DNA of 43,084 nucleotides from Nitrospirota bacterium (GCA_027021335.1 JALUUO010000057.1:1-43084), one strand, 5' to 3'. Counted from the first letter of the stretch, positions 33,427-41,758 are shown. Translations and numbers: made by a program. The notes: generated by a model from the letters alone, not told the origin.

Positions 33427-35545
33427 GATCTCAGGGATACTTGAGCGTATCGTATACATAAACGAAGAAAACTCTTACCTTGTCGCCCGTATTCAGGAAA
33501 AAGGGAAGTCTGATTTGACCACCATCATCGGTAATATTTCTGCACAGCCCGGTGAGTCCCTTAAGCTATATGGTAAGTGGATAAACAGTAAAAAATACGG
33601 AATTCAGTTCAGCGTTGAAAAATACGAAAGTCTTGTACCTGCCTCAACCACCGGAATAGAAAAATACCTCGGCTCCGGCCTTATAAAAGGTATCGGGAAA
33701 AAATATGCTTCCAGAATTGTAGGCCGCTTTGGCGGCGGTACTCTTGATGTAATAGAGCATGAGCCTGAAAAACTTCTGGAGGTCGATGGCATTGGCGAGG
33801 TCAGGCTGGATAAGATCAAGAAGGCTTGGGATCAACAGAAGGAAATCAAGAAGGTTGTGATATTTCTTCAGGAACACGGAGTCTCCACCACTTATGCCGT
33901 CAAGATATTCAAGACCTATGGAAACGATGCAATAACTATTGTTGCCGAAAATCCCTACCGGTTGGCTGCGGATGTGTATGGTATAGGCTTCAAAACAGCC
34001 GATAAGATAGCACAAAACATGGGAGTTAGCCGTGATTCAATCATGCGTGCAGAGGAGGGTGCTGCCTATGTTCTGTCAGAACTCGCCGGCAACGGGCACG
34101 TTTTCTACCCTGCTCAGAACCTGATCGAAGCCGCTGTGGAAATACTCGAGATAGACGGAGAAATCATAAAAAAGGCAATACGGTCTTTAAGTGAACACGA
34201 GAGAATTATTATAGACGGTGATGATGTTTACCTCAGCCCGTTTTACTACGCCGAAACCGGTGTGGCGGACAGGCTGGCCCTTCTTATGGCCGGGCCAAAG
34301 AGAAACATCAATATAGATATTGACAAGGCCATAAGTTGGGTGGAGGAAAAGAACCGGATTCAACTGGCCGATTTACAGAAAGAGGCCATAAGAAAATCGG
34401 TCGTGGAAAAGGTTATGGTGATCACCGGAAATCCGGGCTGTGGCAAGTCGACACTGGTTAAGAGTATTATTGATATTCTGGAAAAAAAAGGACTTCGCAT
34501 ACTACTTGCCGCGCCTACCGGAAGGGCGGCGCAAAGGCTGTCTGAGCTTGCCGGTATGGAGGCTAAAACCATACACAGGCTTCTGGAATTCAAGAAGATG
34601 AAATTCCAGCGTAACCAGGACAACCCGCTCGATGCTGACCTTGTCGTGGTGGATGAGGCATCCATGATAGACATCATTCTTATGAACAACCTTCTGAAGG
34701 CTGTTCCGCCCTGTGCCTCGCTTATACTTGTGGGTGACGTGGATCAGCTTCCATCTGTCGGTCCGGGTAATGTGTTTAAAGACATCATAAACTCTGGTGT
34801 GGTGCCGGTGGTTTCGTTGACAGAGATATTCCGGCAGGCGCGCAACTCAATGATTGTGGTTAACGCCAACAGGATTAATAAAGGCGAAAGACCTATTCTA
34901 AAGAACAGCAACAACCAGGACTGCTATTTCATAGAGGAAGAGAACCCTGAGCAGGTTGCCGCCCAGATTGTTTCTTTGGTTTCGAGGCGGCTGCCTGAGC
35001 ATTTTCACGTGGATCCGGTCAGGGATATACAGGTTCTTTGTCCTATGCACCGGGGGATTATAGGCGTAGGAAGTCTGAATATCGCTCTTCAGCAAGCCCT
35101 TAATCCTGAAGGAAGCATAACGGTTAGCAGGGGTGGCAGTGCTTTTCGTCTCGGCGATAAGATTATGCAGATGCGTAACAACTATGACCTGGATGTTTTT
35201 AATGGCGATATAGGAATAATATCCAGCATAGACCAGGAGGATAACGTGGTTATTGTTGAGTTTGACGGACGGTTTGTCGAGTATGATTTTTCAGACCTGG
35301 ATGAGATCTCCCTCGCTTATGCCTGTTCCGTCCATAAGTCGCAGGGGAGTGAATATCCTGTGGTTGTTATCCCGGTTCATACTCAGCACTATATTATGCT
35401 TCAGAGGAACCTGATTTATACCGCTCTTACAAGGGCCAGAAAGGTGGCTGTCTTTGTCGGAACAAGAAAAGCCATTGCTATTGCTGTAAGTAACGATAAG
35501 GTGGCTGATAGATTTTCAAGACTTAAAGAGAGGCTTGCAGGATAG
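33419..35545 (+). CDS. recD2: RecD2-type 5'-3' DNA helicase
   Basis: 708 residues from ATG 33419 (MAEISGILERIVY), preceded by GGAAGG; an earlier in-frame start (33371) lies inside the MFS gene and adds a non-family leader. It has an N-terminal OB-like domain and tandem helix-hairpin-helix motifs (GLIKGIGKKYASRI, LEVDGIGEVRLDKI, YGIGFKTADKIA). The SF1B helicase core follows: GNPGCGKST (Walker A, about 335), APTGRAAQRL (Ia), VVVDEASMID (Walker B), LVGDVDQLPSVGPG (III), FRQA (IV), and YACSVHKSQGSEYPVVV with LIYTALTRAR (V/VI). It resembles the RecBC-independent RecD2 of Deinococcus and Bacillus. Its role is DNA repair or replication-fork maintenance. Confidence 0.95.
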   Translation: MAEISGILERIVYINEENSYLVARIQEKGKSDLTTIIGNISAQPGESLKLYGKWINSKKYGIQFSVEKYESLVPASTTGIEKYLGSGLIKGIGKKYASRIVGRFGGGTLDVIEHEPEKLLEVDGIGEVRLDKIKKAWDQQKEIKKVVIFLQEHGVSTTYAVKIFKTYGNDAITIVAENPYRLAADVYGIGFKTADKIAQNMGVSRDSIMRAEEGAAYVLSELAGNGHVFYPAQNLIEAAVEILEIDGEIIKKAIRSLSEHERIIIDGDDVYLSPFYYAETGVADRLALLMAGPKRNINIDIDKAISWVEEKNRIQLADLQKEAIRKSVVEKVMVITGNPGCGKSTLVKSIIDILEKKGLRILLAAPTGRAAQRLSELAGMEAKTIHRLLEFKKMKFQRNQDNPLDADLVVVDEASMIDIILMNNLLKAVPPCASLILVGDVDQLPSVGPGNVFKDIINSGVVPVVSLTEIFRQARNSMIVVNANRINKGERPILKNSNNQDCYFIEEENPEQVAAQIVSLVSRRLPEHFHVDPVRDIQVLCPMHRGIIGVGSLNIALQQALNPEGSITVSRGGSAFRLGDKIMQMRNNYDLDVFNGDIGIISSIDQEDNVVIVEFDGRFVEYDFSDLDEISLAYACSVHKSQGSEYPVVVIPVHTQHYIMLQRNLIYTALTRARKVAVFVGTRKAIAIAVSNDKVADRFSRLKERLAG

Positions 35546-35665
35546 CCCAAGAGCAAAAAACACCTCACACTTTTGGGCCGCTCTTACATCGGCTGTGGGC
35601 GGCTGGACTTTTTTCGTGTTTATTGACCATGCCTCAAGTTGTATGATAAATTAAAAAATATTTTT

Positions 35666-35733
35666 AAGGGCCACGAAGGCTTTTCCGGATTTTTTTAAAA
35701 TAATAAGAATATTCCGGGCCTTCGTGGCTTTTT
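35666..35733. terminator. Long inverted repeat with T-run between recD2 and cbiM
   Basis: GCCACGAAGGC (35670-35680) is exactly complementary to GCCTTCGTGGC (35718-35728). An inner CCGG/CCGG pair (35685-35688, 35714-35717) is offset by a four-T bulge. AT-rich flanks extend the pairing, and a T-rich run follows to 35740. It reads as an intrinsic terminator for recD2 on the plus strand. The arm sequence also resembles CACGAAGG-type dispersed intergenic repeats I recall from many environmental genomes, so it may be of repeat origin. The rest of the 224-base gap shows no cobalamin riboswitch. Confidence 0.6.
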
Positions 35734-35769
35734 ATTTTTTTGAGAGCTTTTATTAATAACTAAAATACT

Positions 35770-36816
35770 ATGCATATGACAGATGCTCTACTTTCACCGG
35801 TTGTCGGTACCGGTTTCTGGGCCGGGACTATTACGGTTATAGGTGTTGCTTCCAGAAAGGTAAGGGAGAAAATTTTACTGGAAGAAAAACTTGTTCCTTT
35901 CATGGGTGTGCTGGCTGCCTTCATATTTGCAGGCCAGATGATTAATTTCACGATTCCTGGAACCGGTTCAAGCGGGCATATAGGCGGAGGCATGATCCTG
36001 GCGATCCTTCTTGGGCCTCATGCCGGCTTTCTCGCGGTGGCATCGGTTCTGACAGTGCAGGCCCTCTTTTTTGCGGACGGCGGTATCCTGGCTCTTGGTT
36101 GTAACATATGGAACTTGGGTTTTTATCCATGCTATGTTGCCTATCCGCTTATTTACAGAACTATCGCCAAAGAAAGGGCAAGTGCTACCCGGCTGAATGC
36201 CGCATCTGTTATAAGTGCCATAGCGGCGCTTCAACTGGGAGCTTTTTCCGTTGTGCTTCAAACCGTGTTATCGGCAAGGTCTGAACTTCCATTTTATTCT
36301 TTTCTCCTTGTGATGCAGCCCATTCATCTGGTTATAGGGGTGGTTGAGGGTTTTGTAACCGCCGGCGTAGTTGGATACATCAGGACAACCACTAAAGAAA
36401 CCCGGGACGAGACCGCTGTGCCTGCATACGACATACGACGCTACTTTATTACTAAAAAGTTTCTTATCCGGATTGCCGCGGCAACTTTGGTTGTAGGAGC
36501 CTTTATGTCGTGGTTTGCCTCCACTAATCCGGATGGTCTTGAGTGGTCACTTAAGCATGCGGTTGTATCAAACAAGATCGATATGCCTGAGCCTGGTTCA
36601 AACTCTGTTGTCAAGGGCATCCAGAAGAATATAACGCTGCTTCCTGATTACGGATTTAAAAATGGTGATAGTAAGAATGTAAAAGAGGGTGTGCGGCAGT
36701 CATGGCCGAATGTTGATGCAGGAAGATCATTGTCAGGAATTCTGGGCGGAGTTATTGTTCTTGGTTTTGTTTTAGGCATCGGCTTGTTAATAAGTAAAAG
36801 AAAGAAGAAATTATGA
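35770..36816 (+). CDS. cbiM: Cobalt/nickel ECF transporter substrate-specificity protein CbiM with PDGLE domain
   Basis: 348 residues. The CbiM/NikM fold spans about 1-215. His2 follows the initiator Met (MHMTDALLSP), as needed for N-terminal metal coordination, which supports ATG 35770 as the start. GQMINFTIPGTGSSGHIGGG is the metal-site loop and GCNIWNLGFYPCYVAY is characteristic. The C-terminal part (about 230-348) is a PDGLE/CbiN-like domain: a membrane helix, the motif STNPDGLEWSL, then a second helix and a KRKKKL end. It thus replaces a separate CbiN. Whether Co2+ or Ni2+ is carried cannot be decided. It overlaps cbiQ by four bases. Confidence 0.93.
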   Translation: MHMTDALLSPVVGTGFWAGTITVIGVASRKVREKILLEEKLVPFMGVLAAFIFAGQMINFTIPGTGSSGHIGGGMILAILLGPHAGFLAVASVLTVQALFFADGGILALGCNIWNLGFYPCYVAYPLIYRTIAKERASATRLNAASVISAIAALQLGAFSVVLQTVLSARSELPFYSFLLVMQPIHLVIGVVEGFVTAGVVGYIRTTTKETRDETAVPAYDIRRYFITKKFLIRIAAATLVVGAFMSWFASTNPDGLEWSLKHAVVSNKIDMPEPGSNSVVKGIQKNITLLPDYGFKNGDSKNVKEGVRQSWPNVDAGRSLSGILGGVIVLGFVLGIGLLISKRKKKL

Positions 36817-37622
36817 CGATACCCGGCAATGAGTATGTTGATATGAGTCTTCTGGATGACCTGTCTTATGGAAACACATTTGTGCATCGTCTTGATCCAA
36901 GGGCGAAGTTGTTAACCACCTTGTTTTTTGTAATTATTGTTGTATCATTTTCAAAATACGAGGTTGCAGGACTGATGCCGTTTTTTATTTTTCCGACGCT
37001 TATTATCGCAATTGGAGAGATACCCGTCCGTCTCATTGTAAAGAAGGTTCTACTTGTTTCTCCCTTTGCTCTTGCGATAGGTGTTTTCAACCCCATACTT
37101 GATACAGAGCCGATGGTACGGCTGGGCGGAGTAACTATTAGCAGCGGCTGGATGGCATATTTTTCTATATTGTTAAAGTTTATTCTTACAATCACGGCGG
37201 CTTTGGTTCTGATAGCTACAACATCTTTTCAAGGTGTATGTTTTGCCCTTGAAAAGTTAGGTGCCCCAACGGTATTTGTTGTGCAGCTCATGTTTCTATA
37301 CAGGTATCTGTTCGTGCTTGTAAAAGAAGCCGCTTCTACGCTGCAAGCGTATAACTCCCGTTCATTCGGGGGTAGTTCTATCTCTATCAGGGTGATTACG
37401 CAGGTACTCGGAAATCTCTTTATGCGTACAGTGGAAAGGTCTGAGAGAATTTATGCTGCCATGGCATCCAGGGGATTTGATGGAACCGTCCGCTTTATGC
37501 GTCCGCATGGAATCAGAGCTTTGGATGTTGCTTTTACACTCCTCTGTATTGCCTGTTTTATCTTGTTTAGAGCGCTGAATATTGCCCGGGACCTGGGCTC
37601 TCTCATTACAGGGGGAGGCTGA
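36813..37622 (+). CDS. cbiQ: Energy-coupling factor transmembrane protein CbiQ (EcfT)
   Basis: 269 residues with about five to six hydrophobic segments. The N-terminal DLSYGNTFVHRLDPRAKLLTTLFFVIIVVSF is the CbiQ hallmark. The two EcfT coupling helices carry the Ala-Arg-Gly type signatures: LQAYNSRSFGG (about 180) and YAAMASRGFDG (about 208), which contact the ATPase grooves. It transmits ATP-driven movement from CbiO to CbiM. The start overlaps the cbiM stop by four bases (ATGA) and cbiO begins two bases after its stop, a tight cbiMQO operon. Confidence 0.93.
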   Translation: MTIPGNEYVDMSLLDDLSYGNTFVHRLDPRAKLLTTLFFVIIVVSFSKYEVAGLMPFFIFPTLIIAIGEIPVRLIVKKVLLVSPFALAIGVFNPILDTEPMVRLGGVTISSGWMAYFSILLKFILTITAALVLIATTSFQGVCFALEKLGAPTVFVVQLMFLYRYLFVLVKEAASTLQAYNSRSFGGSSISIRVITQVLGNLFMRTVERSERIYAAMASRGFDGTVRFMRPHGIRALDVAFTLLCIACFILFRALNIARDLGSLITGGG

Positions 37623-37624
37623 TA

Positions 37625-38362
37625 ATGAGCCATCATTTACTCGAGGTTTCTGACCTTCACTATACATATCCTGATAAGACAAAAGCGCTTAAAGGCGTCT
37701 CTTTTCGCATCACGCATGGAGAGTCGGTGGGAATTGTAGGTGCCAACGGAGCCGGCAAAACTACCCTGTTTCTGCATCTAAACGGTTTTCTTTTTCCTGA
37801 AAAAGGTTCGGTTACGGTAGGTGATACGGTGCTTACGAAAAAGACGCGTAACGAGATAAGAAAAAGAGTAGGCATGGTTTTTCAAAACCCCGATGACCAG
37901 TTATTTATGCCGCGCGTATTTGATGATGTTGCATTTGGTCCTTTAAATCTTGGAATGGCTCCCGAGAAAGTGCTGGAACGTGTGGAAGACTCACTTGACA
38001 GGGTGGGCGCCTTGCATCTTCGCGACCGTCAGTCACACAGACTCTCAGGCGGACAAAAAAGGGCGGTTACTATTGCTTCGGTAATAGCCATGCAGCCTGA
38101 TATCCTGGTAATGGACGAACCAGCTTCGCATCTCGATCCCGGATCACGCAGGCAGCTGGTAGAACTCCTCAAAGGTTTTCAACATACAAAACTTATCGCA
38201 TCACATGACCTTGACATGATCCTGGATACCTGCGAACGCTGTATAGTACTCGGAGATGGAAAGGTTCAGGCTGATGGCCCGACCGTGGATATACTTACCT
38301 CCAGGGAACTTTTGGAGGCAAACCACCTGGAACTTCCTCTGTCTATCGCTAAAAATATGTAA
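37625..38362 (+). CDS. cbiO: Cobalt/nickel ECF transporter ATPase CbiO
   Basis: 245 residues, a single ABC ATPase. Walker A is GANGAGKTT and the Q-loop is VFQNPDDQLFMPRVFDDVAFGP (the NPDDQ form is typical of ECF ATPases). The signature is LSGGQKRAVTIASVIAM, Walker B is ILVMDEP with D-loop SHLDPGSR, and the H-loop is ASHDLDMI. A single ATPase means CbiO works as a homodimer under CbiQ. Last gene of the operon; the Rrf2 promoter begins only 19 bases after its stop. Confidence 0.95.
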   Translation: MSHHLLEVSDLHYTYPDKTKALKGVSFRITHGESVGIVGANGAGKTTLFLHLNGFLFPEKGSVTVGDTVLTKKTRNEIRKRVGMVFQNPDDQLFMPRVFDDVAFGPLNLGMAPEKVLERVEDSLDRVGALHLRDRQSHRLSGGQKRAVTIASVIAMQPDILVMDEPASHLDPGSRRQLVELLKGFQHTKLIASHDLDMILDTCERCIVLGDGKVQADGPTVDILTSRELLEANHLELPLSIAKNM

Positions 38363-38380
38363 GTGATAAGGTTGATTCAC

Positions 38381-38410
38381 TTGACACTATCAATGCAGAG
38401 TTCTTATACT
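38381..38410 (+). promoter_or_regulatory. Near-consensus promoter of the Rrf2 gene
   Basis: TTGACA (38381-38386) and TATACT (38405-38410) with an 18-base spacer. The predicted start of transcription, about 38417, is two bases before the ATG at 38419, so the mRNA would be leaderless or nearly so. Rrf2-type regulators often repress their own promoter, so this is also the likely operator region. Confidence 0.7.
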
Positions 38411-38418
38411 CGACAATC

Positions 38419-38871
38419 ATGCTCAAGCTTTCTACAAAGGGACAGTACGGTGTCAGGGCCATGTTCGAAGTGGCCAAAAACTACCAAAAGGGCACAATTA
38501 CCATCAAGGAGATATCTGAGAGGCAGGATGTCTCCGTATCATATCTTGAGCAGTTATTAAACAAGTTACGCAGGGCTGGTTTGATAGAGAGCATCAAGGG
38601 GCCTGGAGGCGGCTATCTGCTTAGCCGTGAGCCCACGTCTATATCTATAGGCGAAATCTTGAGAGTTCTCGAGGGGCCTGTAGCTATCACTACCTGCTTG
38701 GATCCTTCCACTGATGGATGTGACCGTGTGGATTATTGTGTCACCAGGATGTTGTGGAAATCTCTTGGAGAGAGAATAGAAAGTTTTCTTGATAAAATAA
38801 CCCTTCAGGAATTGATTGAAGAAGAAAAAATCACACAGACCCAAGAGCTGGAAGACATAAAAATAATTTGA
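38419..38871 (+). CDS. Rrf2-family transcriptional regulator (IscR-like Cys motif)
   Basis: 150 residues. A winged helix at about 1-66 starts MLKLSTKGQYGVRAMFEVA and includes the recognition helix SVSYLEQLLNKLRRAGLIESIKG and the wing GPGGGYLL. A dimerisation helix follows. Three cysteines, C93, C101 and C107 (C-x7-C-x5-C), fall where IscR binds its [2Fe-2S] cluster, though IscR has C-x5-C-x5-C. It is therefore likely an Fe-S, redox or NO sensor, or a CymR-like regulator that has kept the cysteines. No isc or suf genes follow. The MLKLSTKG start is family-typical although no Shine-Dalgarno precedes it, consistent with a leaderless transcript. Confidence 0.9.
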   Translation: MLKLSTKGQYGVRAMFEVAKNYQKGTITIKEISERQDVSVSYLEQLLNKLRRAGLIESIKGPGGGYLLSREPTSISIGEILRVLEGPVAITTCLDPSTDGCDRVDYCVTRMLWKSLGERIESFLDKITLQELIEEEKITQTQELEDIKII

Positions 38872-38892
38872 ATTTGAATATAAAATTTGAAA

Positions 38893-39363
38893 ATGCAAAA
38901 AAAAAGACCATACAGGTTTCGTAAAGCTGTGCTGTTGGATGTGAAATCTATTCATAGCTTGGTTAATGATTATGCTTCTAAAGACAAGATGCTTCCGTTA
39001 TCGCTTCATGATGTTTTTGAATCGCTAAGGGACTTTCATATTTGTGTCTTTCGTAATAGAGTGGTCGGAGTCTGTGCCTTGCATGTCACCTGGAAAGGTC
39101 TTGCCGAGATACGTTCTCTTGCTGTAGCCGGCGGGTTTCAGGGCAATGGAATTGCAAACGCTTTGGTGCGGAAGTCTCTTGCTGAGGCAAGGCGTCTTGG
39201 AGTTAAAGAGGTTTTTGCACTAACTTATTGCCCGGCTTTCTTTGAAAAAATTGGATTTAAAGAGGTGGATAAAGCAAAGCTTCCGCATAAAGTATGGGCT
39301 GACTGTATCCGTTGTCAGCATTTTCCTGACTGTAATGAAGTGGCCGTAAAACGTAACTTGTAA
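38893..39363 (+). CDS. GNAT N-acetyltransferase, short ArgA-type
   Basis: 156 residues from ATG 38893; a TTG at 38887 would add two residues. GNAT fold: FRKAVLLDVKSIHSLVNDYASKDKMLPLS at the N-terminus and the acetyl-CoA loop GGFQGNGIANALV (Q/R-x-x-G-x-G/A). The C-terminal part, LTYCPAFFEKIGFKEVDKAKLPHKVWADCIRCQHFPDCNEVAV, resembles the stand-alone N-acetylglutamate synthases annotated argA in Geobacter-type genomes. The two Cys pairs near the C-terminus are a feature of that group. Arginine biosynthesis is therefore the best guess, but no arg genes are nearby and substrate identity is inferred. It follows rrf2 by 21 bases. Confidence 0.78.
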   Translation: MQKKRPYRFRKAVLLDVKSIHSLVNDYASKDKMLPLSLHDVFESLRDFHICVFRNRVVGVCALHVTWKGLAEIRSLAVAGGFQGNGIANALVRKSLAEARRLGVKEVFALTYCPAFFEKIGFKEVDKAKLPHKVWADCIRCQHFPDCNEVAVKRNL

Positions 39364-39431
39364 CTTCCAACTGTTTAGGTCAATATATTAGAGCGTGCTC
39401 ATCCTTTTCAAAAAAACGCACAGTTTGGGTC

Positions 39432-39707
39432 TCAGATTGATATACGGCGTTCTTTTGCGAAATTGTTTATTATAATTATGGCGGTATGAAGACGCTGAAG
39501 TTTCATGTTGCGCATACGAATGGCAGGAATATCTTTGGCGGGAAATGGTATACTTCTGATTTCTGTCTGTATTTTACGTATATGGTTTGACAGATTTTTT
39601 AGCTGGTCCTGGTTGAAAGACTTAAGGAAAATAGGATTTACGGTTGTATAGCCCTCGGCAATGTCTTTAACCACTGCTTGTATGCTTTTTCCTCTAACGT
39701 CAGCCAT
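39432..39707 (-). CDS. Hypothetical small protein coupled to tatC
   Basis: 91 residues from ATG 39707, which overlaps the tatC stop by eight bases (ATGGCTGA). A start at 39755 would overlap tatC by 56 bases. The sequence is basic and mostly helical (KSIQAVVKDIAEGYTTVNPIFLKSF, DQLKNLSNHIRKIQTEIRSIPF, NMKLQRLHTAIIIINNFAKERR). It has no signal peptide, membrane segment or recognised family. Coupling to tatC suggests co-regulation only. Unknown function. Confidence 0.6.
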   Translation of the reverse strand: MADVRGKSIQAVVKDIAEGYTTVNPIFLKSFNQDQLKNLSNHIRKIQTEIRSIPFPAKDIPAIRMRNMKLQRLHTAIIIINNFAKERRISI

Positions 39708-40485
39708 CCTTTCTTTGTCTCCATAAAATTTTGGATGCAACAACACCACCTTCATAAAGAATAATTATAGGCAGCGCCATCAGTGTCTGGTTGAATGCAT
39801 CGGGCGTCGGGGTGAGAAAGGCAGCCAGAATAAACGCACCCAGGATAGCATACTTTCTGTTTTTGGCGAGAGTTTCAGGTGTGACGATTCCCATTCTGGT
39901 CAGCATAATGATTATCAGTGGCAGCTCGAATATAAAGCCGAAGGCCAGAAGGAATTTAAGGCAAAAATCCACGTAATTGCCCGCAGATATCATCGGCACC
40001 AGGTTTTCCGAAAAACCCAGCAGAAAATCCATAGCGTACGGCAGTATTATCAGAAAGCAGAAAGTAAGGCCCAGGTAGAACATCAAAGTAGAGACAAGAA
40101 TGAATGGGATGGCGTACTTCTTTTCATGATCCATGAGTCCGGGCGAGATAAATTTCCAGATTTCCCACAATATAAATGGAAGAACAAGTGATAGTCCGGA
40201 AAGAACTGAGGTCTTGAGGTACATCCAGAATGCCTCTGCCGGAGCCATGAAGTATAGTTTATGCGGATTTTCCATCTTTAAAAAGTTCACAAACGGTGCG
40301 GTTGGCTTTAGCTGGATATGGGAGTTCATTGGAAGTTTGATAACAGCAACCAGGAACTCACGAAAGTAATAGCAGATTATGAAACCAACAGCAAGATAGA
40401 TGAGGCTGTGGATGATCTTTGCTCGAAGGTCCTCAAGGTGGCCCGTAAGGGGCATAGGATTGTCAGGAGAAGGGATATCCGTCAT
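39700..40485 (-). CDS. tatC: Sec-independent protein translocase TatC
   Basis: 261 residues with six membrane helices. The N-terminal cytoplasmic segment PLTGHLEDLRAKIIHS contains the conserved HLxELR-type signal-binding motif, and LYFMAPAEAFWMYLKTS is the second family motif. The Glu/Pro-rich FLTPTPDAFNQTLMALPIIILYE is the TM5/TM6 hallmark. It recognises twin-arginine signal peptides with TatB in the inner membrane. The ATG overlaps the tatB stop by four bases (ATGA). Confidence 0.97.
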   Translation of the reverse strand: MTDIPSPDNPMPLTGHLEDLRAKIIHSLIYLAVGFIICYYFREFLVAVIKLPMNSHIQLKPTAPFVNFLKMENPHKLYFMAPAEAFWMYLKTSVLSGLSLVLPFILWEIWKFISPGLMDHEKKYAIPFILVSTLMFYLGLTFCFLIILPYAMDFLLGFSENLVPMISAGNYVDFCLKFLLAFGFIFELPLIIIMLTRMGIVTPETLAKNRKYAILGAFILAAFLTPTPDAFNQTLMALPIIILYEGGVVASKILWRQRKDG

Positions 40486-40853
40486 TTTTCAACGATTTTT
40501 CTATCTGCATCTTCAGGTTTTGACGATTGGCCGGTTACGGATGGGGTTTCCGGAGTCTCCTTATTTTCCGGAATGTCGGCTTTACTCATTGGCTTAAGGT
40601 CACTTATATCTAATTTTATATCGGTTTTTATATCGGCAAGAGGTTTCTCTATTGATTCTTTGATGTCAGGGAGGTCCTTTTTTATGAGTTTTTCTTCCTC
40701 CTGAATTGAACTTTGTATTCCATGCATTGCTTTTTTTAGCTCTGCTATGCCCCGCCCTAGAGACCTGCCTATCTCGGGGAGTTTTTTGGGGCCAAAAACC
40801 AGAAGAGCCACAACAAATATGATAATTAGTTCTTGAAATCCAAGGTCAAACAT
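40482..40853 (-). CDS. tatB: Sec-independent translocase TatB (TatA/B family)
   Basis: 123 residues. A short N-terminal membrane helix (MFDLGFQELIIIFVVALLVF) is followed by the FGPKKLPEIGRSLGRGI hinge and amphipathic helix. A long charged tail (KTDIKLDISDLKPMSKAD and a Pro/Ser-rich end) completes it. Glu8 after GF and the tail length favour TatB over TatA. No second tatA-like gene is seen here, so it may serve both roles, or tatA lies elsewhere. It overlaps tatC and follows the OMP gene by 10 bases. Confidence 0.9.
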   Translation of the reverse strand: MFDLGFQELIIIFVVALLVFGPKKLPEIGRSLGRGIAELKKAMHGIQSSIQEEEKLIKKDLPDIKESIEKPLADIKTDIKLDISDLKPMSKADIPENKETPETPSVTGQSSKPEDADRKIVEK

Positions 40854-40863
40854 AGATTATAAA

Positions 40864-41679
40864 TTAGTTTATTAGATCATCCCGTATACGAATGAGAGGC
40901 CGGTCGTCCCCTTGCTGGGGATAGCCAAGGGTGAAGAGTATCATCAAGCGGTAGTCAGGCTCTCTGCTGTTAAGACCGAAACCTAGACCGACGGTATTGG
41001 TTATACTCTCAGCCAGAATCGTCCGGTAACCAAAACGCGCCTCAAGCAGGTCAATACTGTTTTGATCGCGGCTGGTTTTACCATAAAGTTCGGCAAGCAG
41101 AACAAGCCTTTTTGCTGCCGAAAAATCCAGCCCCCCTGCTAGAATAAGTTCGTTATCCTTATCCGTGTCGTAGATAACATTGTACCCTAAATTGAAGTGT
41201 CCGGTAAAAGGACCGATCCGTTTGCTTACGATAACCAGGGCTTCTGTTTCCAGGTTTCCGGAGCCAAAGCCGGCTGACTCATCTCCTGTGGGCAGGGATA
41301 CTGCCAGTAGGGCAGCCGCAGCCGGGCCGTACCGTCCCTCGTCTATGAACCTGTGCCGGATTCCAAGGGAAATATCCTCCATGCCGTCCTCATTCTTTCT
41401 GCTGCCTCCTGAGAGCGAGATTCCTGCCTCTGTATTCTTGGTTATGCCATAAGCTGCGCGAAGCGAAAACCGTTTGACGTCCGGCCCTTTTACTATCTCA
41501 AGCCCAGGCTCTATATCAAAATGATTTGCAATGGTGGTTTTTGTGCTGAAGACAGAAAAAACTCCTGTTGTCTGCACGGGTTGATAACCTTTTGGCGGAT
41601 CAGCTGCCGACCAGGCTTTTGTGACAAGCATGAAAGCCAGAAAGATCCCGATAAAAAATATTTTGATATAACTTCTCAC
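40864..41679 (-). CDS. Outer-membrane beta-barrel protein, MetA-phenol/transporter-like
   Basis: 271 residues with a signal peptide (about 1-25, ending TKAWSA). Beta-strand patterns follow: FSLRAAYGITKNTEAGISLSGG, DISLGIRHRFIDEG, AAALLAVSLPTGDES, GHFNLGYNVIYDTDKDNELIL and GLDFSAAKRLVLLAELYGKT. The phrase AVSLPTGDESAGFGSG is typical of the 'phenol MetA-pathway/transporter' family of small barrels. The last residues (RIRDDLIN) do not form a classical terminal aromatic strand; the likely last strand is YRLMILFTLGY. Function unknown. It is first in the OMP-tatB-tatC run. Confidence 0.7.
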   Translation of the reverse strand: MRSYIKIFFIGIFLAFMLVTKAWSAADPPKGYQPVQTTGVFSVFSTKTTIANHFDIEPGLEIVKGPDVKRFSLRAAYGITKNTEAGISLSGGSRKNEDGMEDISLGIRHRFIDEGRYGPAAAALLAVSLPTGDESAGFGSGNLETEALVIVSKRIGPFTGHFNLGYNVIYDTDKDNELILAGGLDFSAAKRLVLLAELYGKTSRDQNSIDLLEARFGYRTILAESITNTVGLGFGLNSREPDYRLMILFTLGYPQQGDDRPLIRIRDDLIN

Positions 41680-41758
41680 CAGACAAAAATAGCAAATAAA
41701 CTCAAAAATATCAAATCAGTGCAATTTTATGAGTTATTGTTAATATAAAAAGTCGAAC

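Noticed and set aside
35546-35769. Cobalamin riboswitch upstream of cbiM
   Set aside because: No B12-box-like sequence or multi-branched structure seen; the hairpin is better read as a terminator or repeat.
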